A DNA stretch of 50,399 nucleotides from Terriglobales bacterium (GCA_016201265.1 JACQDD010000013.1:1-50399); one strand, 5' to 3'. Counted from the first letter of the stretch, positions 32,536 to 40,490 are shown. Notes: generated from the letters alone by a model not told the origin. Program-made: numbers and translations.

Positions 32536-33150
32536 GCTTTTGGGTAAAGGCAGGCGGGCGCGGACGAACTCTACGAGTTCAGGCGTGACGTACTCTGGCG
32601 GGTGGATGGCGAAGATCGGGCGATTGAGGACCGGCTTCAGAGAGACGCGCTCCCAGACAGGGCTCGCCGAGTCTGCGGCAGCGTGCAGCAGGATGGCATC
32701 GGCGCGGTCGAGAAAAGTTTGGGCGGAGGCTTTGAAGTCGGCAGTCGTTGGGTCGAGTACCGTTAAATAAAGGTCAGGTTTCAGGAAACGGAGAACGCTG
32801 TTCGATTCGATGATGGCGTTTTTTGCGCCGGCGAGGATCTGGCGGATACGGGGCATGGCTTCGGCAAGGCGTCCTTGTTCGGTGCGGACCCACCAGGCGT
32901 GCGCGGCGCCGGCGACGAGGAAACGCGAGGTGTCGGATTCGCCGGAGCGGTCTTTTTCTTCCGAGATGGCCCAGGAGTGGTCGTTGGTGGCGCAGTCGCA
33001 GGCTTGGCCGTTGGCGGAGCAGATGCCGTGTCCGTATTGAGTGATTTTGAGGGCGGTCCAGCGGAGGTCGGGCAAGGCGGAAATCAGACCGGCGACGACG
33101 CTGGTTTTGCCGAGGTTGCGGGTGTGTCCGCCGATGACGACTACAGGCAT
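32524..33150 (-). CDS. MobB-like P-loop NTPase
   Basis: The product is 208 aa. The Walker A is GGHTRNLGKTS at residues ~7-17, followed by 'VVAGLISALPDLRWTALKIT', the MobB-like arrangement of P-loop and second strand. A Cys pair 'GQACDCATND' may hold metal. It lacks the usual MobB partner genes for molybdenum cofactor, so a different nucleotide-dependent role is possible. The last residues (LPKSSSL) come from a repeat. The start ATG follows a heptamer tract by one base. Confidence 0.7.
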   Translation of the reverse strand: MPVVVIGGHTRNLGKTSVVAGLISALPDLRWTALKITQYGHGICSANGQACDCATNDHSWAISEEKDRSGESDTSRFLVAGAAHAWWVRTEQGRLAEAMPRIRQILAGAKNAIIESNSVLRFLKPDLYLTVLDPTTADFKASAQTFLDRADAILLHAAADSASPVWERVSLKPVLNRPIFAIHPPEYVTPELVEFVRARLPLPKSSSL

Positions 33151-33151
33151 T

Positions 33152-33186
33152 GGGCTTCAGGCTCTGGGCTTTAGGTTCTCGGCTTG
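33152..33186. repeat. Heptamer tandem tract at a start codon
   Basis: GGGCTTC, AGGCTCT, GGGCTTT, AGGTTCT, CGGCTTG: five 7-bp units with alternating versions. It ends one base from the start codon of the MobB-like gene, so it forms the entire leader of that gene. Confidence 0.75.
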
Positions 33187-33232
33187 ACTAGTGTGCGGAG
33201 ACGCGGCAAGCCGCGTATCTACGTTGATCTCT

Positions 33233-34234
33233 CTAATCTGCTCGGTCCTTCTTGGCTGAGCGGGACAAGAACGCCAACTCCTTAAGATACTCCCGGAGGG
33301 GGCGCGCGGGAGTCCCCCAGAAAACGACGCCTTTTCCGCGGACTACCTTCTTCGGCAGGATGCCGCATCCTCCGCCTAGGATGACGCCTTCTTCGATGCG
33401 CGCGTGATCACCGATGCCGACCTGCCCGCCCATGATGACGTTATCTCCGACCACGACGCTGCCGGAGAGGCCGGTCTGCGCGGCGATGACCACGTCCCGA
33501 CCGATCTGGACGTTGTGGCCGATCTGGACGAGGTTGTCGATTTTTGTGCCACGGCGGATGCGGGTTTCGTCGAGAGCACCGCGATCGACGGTAGAGTTGG
33601 CGCCGATCCCGACGTCGTCTTCGATGACCAGGCGTCCGACTTGGGGGAATTGCTCGTAGCGGCCAGTGTTGTTGTCGCGGACGTAGCCGAAACCTTCGCT
33701 GCCGAGAACCGCGCCCGCCTGGACGACAACACGTTCGCCGAGGGTCGTGCCGGAATAGATAGTGACGTTGGGATCGAGTCGGCAGTAAGCGCCGATTTCG
33801 ACGCCGTCGCCGAGCACGCAGCCGGGGGCAATGGTGCTGCCATCGCCGATTTGGACGTGTTCGCCGAGGACGGCGCGGGGGCCGATGGCAACGTTGGCGC
33901 CGATACGGGCGGAGGCGGGAACGATAGCGGAGGGATGGCTTCCGGTTTGGTGGTGGCTGGAATCTTGGAGGAGTTTGGCGGCGCGGGCGAAGGTCAGGCG
34001 AGGTTGGGCGGAGATCAGGAGCGGCTTGGCGGCGACGACGTTCGCGAATTCTCCGGCGATGATGGCGGCTGCCCGGGAGGAGAGAGCGGCGGCCAGATGT
34101 TTGGGGTCCTCCACAAAGATCAAGGAGTCTTGCGCAGCGGAAGTTACGCTGGCGACGTTCGAGACAGGAACGGATGAGTCGCCGAGCACGCGGCACGCCA
34201 ACTTTTCGGCGAGAGCACCGAGAGTCTGTTTCAT
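33233..34234 (-). CDS. lpxD: UDP-3-O-acylglucosamine N-acyltransferase
   Basis: ATG 34234 (MKQTLGALAEKLACRV) is preferred over the longer ORF start. The product is 333 aa. An N-terminal uridine-binding domain (~1-100) is followed by about ten left-handed hexapeptide repeats (IGANVAIGPRAVLG, IGDGSTIAPGCVLG, and so on). 'LVQIGHNVQIGRDVVIAAQTG' contains the catalytic His. LpxD transfers a 3-hydroxyacyl chain to the glucosamine 2-amine in lipid A synthesis, in the cytoplasm. It follows the lipid A acyltransferase gene in the same direction, with a repeat-filled spacer of 247 bp between them. Confidence 0.95.
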   Translation of the reverse strand: MKQTLGALAEKLACRVLGDSSVPVSNVASVTSAAQDSLIFVEDPKHLAAALSSRAAAIIAGEFANVVAAKPLLISAQPRLTFARAAKLLQDSSHHQTGSHPSAIVPASARIGANVAIGPRAVLGEHVQIGDGSTIAPGCVLGDGVEIGAYCRLDPNVTIYSGTTLGERVVVQAGAVLGSEGFGYVRDNNTGRYEQFPQVGRLVIEDDVGIGANSTVDRGALDETRIRRGTKIDNLVQIGHNVQIGRDVVIAAQTGLSGSVVVGDNVIMGGQVGIGDHARIEEGVILGGGCGILPKKVVRGKGVVFWGTPARPLREYLKELAFLSRSAKKDRAD

Positions 34235-34319
34235 GACCTTTATTGTCGCGTTAGCGGGCGGGGCACGCAAATGGGGGCGGCAAGTGCCAGCTCCCGGAGT
34301 GGGTGTTGCGGGGGCTAGA

Positions 34320-34483
34320 AAAAGCGATCACCACGGGGGCACGGGGGAACACAGGGGGATTGTTTGGCGAGTTCGAGATTCCGTAAGCCGCGTTTCTCCG
34401 CCGCTGAAAATCTTTAACCGCAGAGAACGCAAAGGAATCCGCAAAGGACGCAGAGAAAACCAAGAGCCTAAAGGCTGAAGCCT
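34320..34483. repeat. Degenerate repeat cluster between lpxL-like gene and lpxD
   Basis: It contains a CACAGAGN-like arm changed to CACGGGG (34330-34357), a related 'CCGCAGAGAACGCAAAGG' block (34423-34461) and a heptamer tract AGAGCCT, AAAGGCT, GAAGCCT (34463-34483). The tract overlaps the stop codon of the lipid A acyltransferase gene. It is a repeat hotspot with no gene. Confidence 0.7.
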
Positions 34484-35381
34484 AATACAGCGGCGGCTGG
34501 CCTTCGGGGCGGGTTTTCCAGCGGCGGTGGACCCAGAGCCACTGGTCGGGATAGCGGCGGACGTAGTCTTCGATAATCTTGGTGAATTTGGCGGTGTTGG
34601 CGACGACGTCGGCTTGGTCGTCGCCGGTGCGGATGAGTTCGACGGCGGGGTCGAAGCGCAGGATGTATTTTCGCAGCTTGGAGTCCCACACTGTGAAACC
34701 GGGGACGACGGCGGCATCGGTGCGCAGGGCGATGCGGGCCAGTCCGCTGGCCGTACAGGCGGGGATGCCGAAGAAATCCACGAAGACGCCTTGGGGCGGG
34801 GTCATGTTGGTGTCCATGAGGATGCCGACGGTTTCGCCAGCGCGCATGGCGGCGAGGAGGCCGCGGACGAAATCGTCTTTGTCCACGGTGCGGTTGCCGT
34901 GCATAGTGCGATATCCCTGGATCAGGCGGTCGACGAGGGGATTGTCGAGCGAGCGCATGACGATGGAGAGCGGGTGTCCCTGGAGGGAGTGGGCGAAGGC
35001 GGAAAGTTCCCAGGCGCCGAGATGGGCGGTCAGAAAGAGAACACCTTTGCCGCGGGCGAAGGCGCGCTCGAAGTTTTCGAAGCCGTCGTAAATGACGACC
35101 TGGCTGACATTTTCGCGAGTGTAGCGGGGGAACAGGCAGACTTCGGCGAACTGGCGTCCGAGGGAGACGTATGCGCCGCGAAGAATGCGGCGGCGCTCAC
35201 GGCGGGACATTTGCGGGAAGGCGAGAGCGAGGTTGCGCATCCCGACGCGGCGCAGGCGTCCGTGAAGCAGGTAGACGATGAGGCCGAGGGCGATCCCTTT
35301 GGCGCGGGCCAGGGGACGGGGAAGGAGGCCGACGGTCTTTACCCAGAGCCAGACGAGGGCGAATTCGAGGCGGTGGCGCAC
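34482..35381 (-). CDS. lpxL: Lipid A late acyltransferase (LpxL/HtrB type)
   Basis: The catalytic HX4E is 'TAHLGAWE', followed by 'HPLSIVMRSLDNPLVD' and 'GILMDTNMTPPQGVFVDFFG', all typical of the lysophospholipid-acyltransferase-like LpxL/LpxM/MsbB group. An N-terminal hydrophobic stretch (FALVWLWVKTVGLLP) is a membrane anchor. The start is uncertain: no ATG lies near the conserved N terminus and the longer ORF runs through the two-hairpin repeat, so I use GTG 35381, giving 299 aa. It adds a secondary acyl chain to lipid A at the inner membrane. The lpxL symbol means this family group. Confidence 0.85.
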   Translation of the reverse strand: MRHRLEFALVWLWVKTVGLLPRPLARAKGIALGLIVYLLHGRLRRVGMRNLALAFPQMSRRERRRILRGAYVSLGRQFAEVCLFPRYTRENVSQVVIYDGFENFERAFARGKGVLFLTAHLGAWELSAFAHSLQGHPLSIVMRSLDNPLVDRLIQGYRTMHGNRTVDKDDFVRGLLAAMRAGETVGILMDTNMTPPQGVFVDFFGIPACTASGLARIALRTDAAVVPGFTVWDSKLRKYILRFDPAVELIRTGDDQADVVANTAKFTKIIEDYVRRYPDQWLWVHRRWKTRPEGQPPLY

Positions 35382-35423
35382 TAGGCGGGAGTGTAGGGGT
35401 TGGAGAGCCAACTCTGCAAGGTG

Positions 35424-35505
35424 GGTGTGGGGCCGGGTCCCTTCGGCTCCGCTCAGGGCATGCTTCGACCCGGCCGGCGGGTCAGAGACCCGCCGCCACA
35501 CGCAC
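35424..35505. repeat. Two-hairpin repeat element, expanded copy
   Basis: The second hairpin is GGCGGGTC-AGA-GACCCGCC followed by CCACAC. The first is GGCCGGGTC...GACCCGGCC with a 27-nt loop that contains CTTCGGCTCCGCTCAGGG. It lies between the SYLF gene stop and the acyltransferase gene start. Confidence 0.75.
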
Positions 35506-35511
35506 ACGATG

Positions 35512-36201
35512 TTATTTGCTTTCGGCGGCTTTGGCCCACTTGGCTAAGGTGCTCAGGAACGGGTAGGCGGCCTGGGGCGGATCAATGTTTCCTTCGAGCG
35601 ATGTTTTGAACGGGACCATGCGGCCGTAAAAGTCACGGGTACTGTCTTTGTCCTGCTTGACGACGGCGCCGGTGAGTTCGAGTCCGGCAAAGGCGCCGCG
35701 GGCGCGAGAATAGGTGAGGACCTGCGCTTTTAGTTTCCAGTCGGTGTCGGCGGAGGCGTGGCGACCGACGGGGCCGGCGGCGGCGCTGGCGTCGGCGCCC
35801 AGTTTGAAGTTGCTGGAGAGCAGGTTCTTCATGCCCTCTTTGTTCATGACGAGCATGACCAGGTCCACGGCTTCGGCGCCAATTTGCAGGCCGAAGCTGC
35901 CGCCGCCGATGGTGAAGAAAGCGGGAGCGCTCCAGCCCTTGGGGGTGCGGCAACTGGCGACACCTTTACCGTAGCGGGCGCCGAAAATGAAGCCGCCTTT
36001 GAGTAGCGTGGGAATGACGGCTACACACTCCGCGGAACCAAGCACTTCTTCGGGGATGCCCTGGTCGGGCGCGGCCTGGATTTCGTCGAGCACGGTGCCG
36101 GCCGACTCGACGCGCTTGACGGCCTTGGTGTTTTCATCGGCGGAAAAAACGGTGGTGGAAAGAGAGAGAAGGAGTACCAGAACCAGGAGCTTTCGCATCA
36201 T
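35512..36201 (-). CDS. Exported SYLF-domain (YSC84-like) lipid-binding protein
   Basis: The product is 229 aa with a signal peptide (MMRKLLVLVLLLSLSTTVFSA). 'IPEEVLGSAECVAVIPTLLK', 'GGFIFGARYGKGVASCRTPKGW', 'APAFFTIGGGSFGLQIGAEA' and 'AGPVGRHASADTD' form the YSC84/SYLF domain (PF04366) from ~45 to 225. SYLF domains bind phosphoinositides in eukaryotes. The bacterial exported version is common but not functionally defined; it is probably periplasmic or outer-membrane-associated. The gene is closed by the two-hairpin element. Confidence 0.9.
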   Translation of the reverse strand: MMRKLLVLVLLLSLSTTVFSADENTKAVKRVESAGTVLDEIQAAPDQGIPEEVLGSAECVAVIPTLLKGGFIFGARYGKGVASCRTPKGWSAPAFFTIGGGSFGLQIGAEAVDLVMLVMNKEGMKNLLSSNFKLGADASAAAGPVGRHASADTDWKLKAQVLTYSRARGAFAGLELTGAVVKQDKDSTRDFYGRMVPFKTSLEGNIDPPQAAYPFLSTLAKWAKAAESK

Positions 36202-36389
36202 GCCTCACTTGGGAGATAGGAATGCCCTAATTCTATAAGATGCGTGGTGAGAGGCGGAGGCTGCCGGGGGAGTGATGGGAGTCAGCTTGAGTATTTTGCG
36301 GGTTCCGCGCCGCTCAAACCCTTACCGCGAAGGGCGCAAAGGAATCGCCAAGGACGCGAAGAAAGGCTTGAACCACAGGGAGCACAGGG

Positions 36390-36494
36390 ATTGCAGAAGT
36401 CAGATTGCAGAAGTCAGATTGCAGAAGTCAGATTGCAGAAGTCAGATTGCAGAAGTCAGATTGCAGAAGTCAGATTGCAGAAGTCAGATTGCAG
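36390..36494. repeat. Seven tandem 14-bp units (two heptamers each)
   Basis: The unit ATTGCAGAAGTCAG repeats exactly seven times from 36390 to 36487 and is followed by a partial ATTGCAG and a degenerate unit. Each unit is two heptamers, ATTGCAG and AAGTCAG. The same heptamers form an inverted pair at 49867-49994. The perfect copies suggest recent slippage or expansion. Confidence 0.95.
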
Positions 36495-36655
36495 AATGCA
36501 GAAGTGAAATCTTATGAGGACAAAAAAATCGGGGCTGAAAGCGGCGACCCTAATCTCCACTCCCAACCCCGTCTCCCGCAAGATTACGAGGGTCACTGTC
36601 CCGGGGTAACTTTGGAAAGGGTGGAAGCACAGGGGGAATCTCGGCCGAGAAGGAG

Positions 36656-36709
36656 CGTGTGGGGCCGGATCTTCGATCCGGCCGGCGGGTCAGAGACCCG
36701 CCGCCACAC
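36656..36709. repeat. Two-hairpin repeat element, compact copy
   Basis: Hairpin 1 is GGCCGGAT-CTTCG-ATCCGGCC and hairpin 2 is GGCGGGTC-AGA-GACCCGCC, flanked by GTGTGG and CCACAC, which themselves pair. It starts 2 bp past the stop of the minus-strand regulator gene and could end its transcript. Confidence 0.8.
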
Positions 36710-36711
36710 GA

Positions 36712-37368
36712 TTATTTCGCCGTCACCAAGGAATGGGTGATGGCGTGAACCGAAAGTGCGATGCGGTTCTGCACGCCGACTTTGCGCATCAGTTTAGCCA
36801 CATGGGCCTTGACCGTGCGCTCTTCGATGCCGAGCGCGGCGCCGATTTCTTTGTTGGAGCGGCCGGCGACCAGCATTTCGAGAACTTCTTTTTCGCGGTC
36901 GGTAAAGGTGACGCGGCCGGCCGGGAAGATACGGCCCGGGGAAGCAGTTACGCGTTCGATGAAAGTGGAGAGCACGCGGCGCGGAGCCCAGACGGAACCT
37001 TGGTTGACCACGCGTAAAGCCTGCACAAACTCAGTGGGCGAGGCGGCTTCGTCCACGTAGCCCTTGGCGCCGGAAGCGATGGCTTTCAGGATGCTTTCCT
37101 CATCCATGCCGGAGCCGGTCACGATGATGCGCAGGTCGGGGCGGACGGCTTTCAGGCTGGCCATGATGTCGAACAGATTTTGTCCGGAGCGATTGCCGAG
37201 CAGAACGAGATCGATGTTGGGAAGCTGGCCCAAGTCGGCGAGCGAGGCGGAGACCAATTCCAGATCGGGCTCCGAATCAAAGAGTGCGCGGAATCCCACG
37301 AACCGAAGTGGATCGCTTTCCACCACGGCGACACGGATGAGCGGCTTTCTCGCGACTGCAGCTTTCAT
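36712..37368 (-). CDS. LuxR-family response regulator with non-canonical receiver
   Basis: ATG 37368 (MKAAVARKPLIRVAVVESD) gives 218 aa. The receiver domain spans ~10-125: the acidic pair is present (ESD ~17-19), Thr in IIVTGSG (~84) and Lys in GAKGYVDE (~102). The strand-3 end reads 'IDLVLLGNRS', so Gly ~58 replaces the phospho-acceptor Asp. A LuxR helix-turn-helix (~150-210, LTDREKEVLEMLVAGRSNKE-like with 'FTDREKEVLEML') follows. It is probably not controlled by a standard kinase. No sensor kinase is adjacent. Confidence 0.9.
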   Translation of the reverse strand: MKAAVARKPLIRVAVVESDPLRFVGFRALFDSEPDLELVSASLADLGQLPNIDLVLLGNRSGQNLFDIMASLKAVRPDLRIIVTGSGMDEESILKAIASGAKGYVDEAASPTEFVQALRVVNQGSVWAPRRVLSTFIERVTASPGRIFPAGRVTFTDREKEVLEMLVAGRSNKEIGAALGIEERTVKAHVAKLMRKVGVQNRIALSVHAITHSLVTAK

Positions 37369-37496
37369 AGGTTTCCCTGTTAGGATTGCATCCAACTAGA
37401 AGATTGCCTGAATTAGAACAGAATTGGAATGATTGGTGACCGAAGGGAAATTACGGGGGTAACGTCCGAGAAGAGGGTCTGGAGGAGGAATTGGCG

Positions 37497-38012
37497 GTGA
37501 ACAAGAGGCGGATTCGGCGGCTTTGGGCGGGAATGCTGGTGGGGATGATGGCAGGAGTACTGGCGCGGGCACAAGCTCCGGAGCAGAGCGCGCCACCGGC
37601 GCCGACGCAGGATGCGGCGCAGAGCGCTCCGGGAACGGCGCCGACGCAGGCGCCGGTGGTATATCAGCCGAAGTTCCCGGGCGATCCGGCGCGTTCGGAA
37701 TCGGAGGCGCAGGCCCTGGGCTACATGCGGGTGGTGCTGCGGGCGCAGAAGGAATACAAGAAGCGGCATGACAAATATGCGGAAACTTTGCCCGCGCTGG
37801 CCGGGACCGGGTCGCTGACCAAGCGCATGGCGCGCTCGACCGAACGCGGGGATTACACGGCCGGATTTCGTTCGCAGAAGGACGGCTTCATTTTGACCAT
37901 GACTCCCAAGCAGATGGACAGCGAGCACCGGTCGTTCTATGCGGAAGAGGATGGAGTGATTCACGCGGACGATCAGAAGGCGGCGGATCTGAGTTCGCCT
38001 AAAATCAAGTAG
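37497..38012 (+). CDS. Exported protein with pilin-like C-terminal domain
   Basis: GTG 37497 is chosen because GGAGGAGG lies 8 nt upstream, whereas the track's TTG is too close. The product is 171 aa. A short signal region (VNKRRIRRLWAGMLVGMMAGVLARA) leads to an Ala/Pro/Gln linker (~27-60). The C-terminal region has 'ALGYMRVVLRAQKEYKKRHDKYAETLPALAGT' and 'GDYTAGFRSQKDGFILTMTP', which resembles the globular part of type IV pilin-like proteins without their methylated helix. The stop TAG is the start of a GTAGTTC heptamer tract. Confidence 0.65.
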   Translation: MNKRRIRRLWAGMLVGMMAGVLARAQAPEQSAPPAPTQDAAQSAPGTAPTQAPVVYQPKFPGDPARSESEAQALGYMRVVLRAQKEYKKRHDKYAETLPALAGTGSLTKRMARSTERGDYTAGFRSQKDGFILTMTPKQMDSEHRSFYAEEDGVIHADDQKAADLSSPKIK

Positions 38013-38090
38013 TTCGTAGTTCGGAGTTCGCACTTGCGGTTGCAACTGGAGTTCACGAACTACGAACTACGAACTCCGAGCTACGAACTA
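38009..38090. repeat. Inverted pair of GTAGTTC heptamer tracts between convergent genes
   Basis: The left tract is GTAGTTC, GTAGTTC, GGAGTTC; the right tract is five units of its reverse complement. A 21-bp arm (38010-38030) pairs with 38070-38090 with one mismatch. The left arm supplies the TAG stop of the plus-strand gene and the right arm supplies the TAG stop of the minus-strand transporter. Confidence 0.85.
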
Positions 38091-40469
38091 GGGTCCCACA
38101 GGCGGGCCGTCGTCGGGACCGGGGTGAGTGGGTTCCTGCTGCACGGGACGACTCTGACCGGCGCTGCGGCGGGGCGTGAAGGTACTGCCCTCGCCCGTGA
38201 TGCGCCGAAGTTCCTTGACGATGTCCTCCCGGTCGCGGGCGGCGTAGTCGTGGGCGAAGCGGGTGAGGGCTTCGGTCAGGATTTCGTGGTGGTGCACATT
38301 CTCCAGGCCCGGTTCGCGGGTGATATTCAGCCACAAGCGATGAAGCAGGAGGACGTCCTCGTTCTTCATGGTGGGGGTGTGCGGACCGATGCGGAAAGAG
38401 TCGACCTTGTTGTCGGGGCGAACGATTTGCAGGACGAACTGCTGTTTGGGTTCGGGCAGGGCCTCCCAGGCGCGGCCCAGGGCGAAGGCCTGCTCGGCGG
38501 GGGTCATCTTGCTGGAGAGACCGGCGACGACGGCCGAGGATTCTAGATTGTTGGCGGTCTGCACGATGGCGGCCCAAACATCTCCGGCGGGAACCACGAG
38601 CAGAGAAGCGTGTTTGCCGACACTCTCGGCCACGGAGACGGCGCGGGTGAACAGGGTCTGCTCGTAGTCGCTGAAGATCTGCTCCATGGCGAGATCGTAG
38701 GCGGCGGCGCCAAAGCGGCTGACGCGGGCCGACATCACCACCACATCCTGGTCACGCGTGTCGATTCGTTCCAGGGCCCAACGCAGGTGAGCCAGCGTGT
38801 TGTAGTCGCGCACCGGAACCAGCACATTGCCGGCGCGAATGTTGAGCGCTTTGCGCTCCACCGTGTCGCTCTGCAGGAGCTGGAAGTGGTCCTTCATCTG
38901 CTGCTCGGCGAGAGCGTACTTTTTCCGGTTCACGCGCTCGGAAACGGTGAAGATGACGAAGAAGACGACGGCGAAGGAAACTCCGGCGACGGTAGCAACC
39001 GACTTCGTGAACAGGTTGACCAGGGCAGTCGCGAGCAACACCATGAACACGGAAGCCAACCCGACCGGTATTTCGTGACCGCCAATGTTGATATTGGGCG
39101 GAACCTTCCAGCCCCGAACGCCCTTGTATTTGAAACGCAGAACCAGCATGGCAAGGCTGTTGAAGGTGAAGCTCCAGATCACACCGAAGGCATAGGCTTC
39201 GCCGAGGACATAGACATTGCCCCGGCTGGCCAGAATGGTGAGGATCTGGAGCAAGACGACCAGGTTGATGATGCGGGAGCTGGTACCGTACTTGCGATGC
39301 GGGAAGCGGAACCAGTCGGCCAGGACTCCGTCTTCGGAAACGCGGTTCAGAACCCCGTTGGAGCCGATGATGGCGGTGTTGACGGCGCCGGAAAGAATCA
39401 GGAAGCCAACGACGACGACAAATCCGCGAAAGAGCAGGCGAAGAATGGGAGGGCCCCACATGTACATGGCGAGGCCGGCGATGAGGTTGTCTTTATAAAC
39501 GGGTACCCGGACCGCGTCCGGGATGAGCATGACAAAGAGCAGCGCAGTCAGCCCGGTGAAGACGAAGCTATAGATGGCGATGATGATGGCGGCGCGCTTC
39601 AGGTTCTTGAGCTTGGGGTGGGCCAGTTCGCGGTTGACCTGAGCGAGGGATTCTTCCCCGCTCATGGCCAGAACCGAGTGGCCAAAGGCCATCAGGATCC
39701 CGAGCACGCCGAACATGCGGGCGAGACTCTGTTCGGGGAAGCTGTGACTAAGGAAGCCGAGCGATTCCTTGCTGAAATGGAGGTTCTCGGGCGTGGGCAG
39801 AGGAACGTGCTGGTATCCGGACTTGGCCAGGGTCAGTGCCGACCACGCCAGAAGGATCACCACCATGACGGTGGTGATCTGCATGACGCGGAGGGCTTTT
39901 TCGCTGGACTCGTGGATGCCCTTGATGTTCTCCCACCAGAAATAGACGGTGACCGCGAGAGCGAACGCCACCGCAGTCCAGTTGACGTTGACGTGGGGTG
40001 TGCCTTGGAAAATATTGTGAAGGGCGCGCGGGATCCAACCGTGCGCGTCGGCGGTGGCGAAGGTTTCGTTGATCAGTCCAGCGATGTACTGGCCGGCCGA
40101 CACGCCGGAAATTGGCCCCGTAAGGATGTAATCGAACATCAGGGCGGAGACGCTGATCTTGGCGAGAGTGCCGCCGAGGGCTTCTTTGACGACGCGGTAC
40201 ACGCCGCCGCGGACGAACATGGAGCAGCTTTCCACGTACACCGCGCGTACGGTGAACGAGAACAGCATGACGCCGACGATGAACCAGGGAGCCGACTTGC
40301 CGACGGCCTGCTCGGCAATGCCACAAGCGTAGAAGGCGGACGAGCCGAGGTCATTGAGCACGATGGCGGCGGCGCGCCAGTAGGAGATGAAGGTCAGCAT
40401 CACCGAGGTGGCGACGACGATTCGAACGCGGTTCGAACCGTTGGATGCGGGCTGGAGGGGTGATGACAT
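38088..40469 (-). CDS. APC transporter fused to a USP-like cytoplasmic domain
   Basis: The product is 793 aa. Residues ~15-520 hold about 12 TM helices of the APC superfamily ('LNDLGSSAFYACGIAEQAVG', 'GGVYRVVKEALGGTLAKISV', 'MSGEESLAQVNRELAHPKLK'). Residues ~555-700 form an alpha/beta domain ('GNVLVPVRDYNTLAHLRWAL', 'DQDVVVMSARVSRFG', 'ASLLVVPAGDVWAAIVQTAN') of the universal-stress or cation-antiporter C-terminal type. A Pro-rich tail ends in repeat-adjacent sequence. The USP-like part probably senses nucleotide and gates transport. A 48-aa membrane ORF lies 21 bp upstream on the same strand. Substrate is unknown. Confidence 0.88.
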   Translation of the reverse strand: MSSPLQPASNGSNRVRIVVATSVMLTFISYWRAAAIVLNDLGSSAFYACGIAEQAVGKSAPWFIVGVMLFSFTVRAVYVESCSMFVRGGVYRVVKEALGGTLAKISVSALMFDYILTGPISGVSAGQYIAGLINETFATADAHGWIPRALHNIFQGTPHVNVNWTAVAFALAVTVYFWWENIKGIHESSEKALRVMQITTVMVVILLAWSALTLAKSGYQHVPLPTPENLHFSKESLGFLSHSFPEQSLARMFGVLGILMAFGHSVLAMSGEESLAQVNRELAHPKLKNLKRAAIIIAIYSFVFTGLTALLFVMLIPDAVRVPVYKDNLIAGLAMYMWGPPILRLLFRGFVVVVGFLILSGAVNTAIIGSNGVLNRVSEDGVLADWFRFPHRKYGTSSRIINLVVLLQILTILASRGNVYVLGEAYAFGVIWSFTFNSLAMLVLRFKYKGVRGWKVPPNINIGGHEIPVGLASVFMVLLATALVNLFTKSVATVAGVSFAVVFFVIFTVSERVNRKKYALAEQQMKDHFQLLQSDTVERKALNIRAGNVLVPVRDYNTLAHLRWALERIDTRDQDVVVMSARVSRFGAAAYDLAMEQIFSDYEQTLFTRAVSVAESVGKHASLLVVPAGDVWAAIVQTANNLESSAVVAGLSSKMTPAEQAFALGRAWEALPEPKQQFVLQIVRPDNKVDSFRIGPHTPTMKNEDVLLLHRLWLNITREPGLENVHHHEILTEALTRFAHDYAARDREDIVKELRRITGEGSTFTPRRSAGQSRPVQQEPTHPGPDDGPPVGP

Positions 40470-40490
40470 GCAGGAACGAGCGAGCGGTCC

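Larger units (their letters stand above)
36202..36711. other. Gene-free, repeat-packed spacer
   Basis: This 510-bp spacer holds a degenerate CGCAAAGG/CGCGAAG repeat block (about 36321-36364), a CACAGGG block (36371-36390), seven copies of a 14-bp unit and a two-hairpin element. ORFs called here are translations of the repeats. The promoter of the minus-strand SYLF gene must lie at its left end. Confidence 0.8.

Noticed and set aside
36390-36494. CRISPR array
   Set aside because: The repeats are contiguous with no unique spacers between them and no cas genes are in the window.
36244-36517. Two plus-strand ORFs of 81-87 aa in the repeat spacer
   Set aside because: They are translations of the 14-bp tandem repeat (QKSDCRSQIAEVRL and similar), not genes.
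38610-40463. 617-aa plus-strand ORF across the APC-USP gene
   Set aside because: It is an antisense shadow; no domain, signal peptide or ribosome site.
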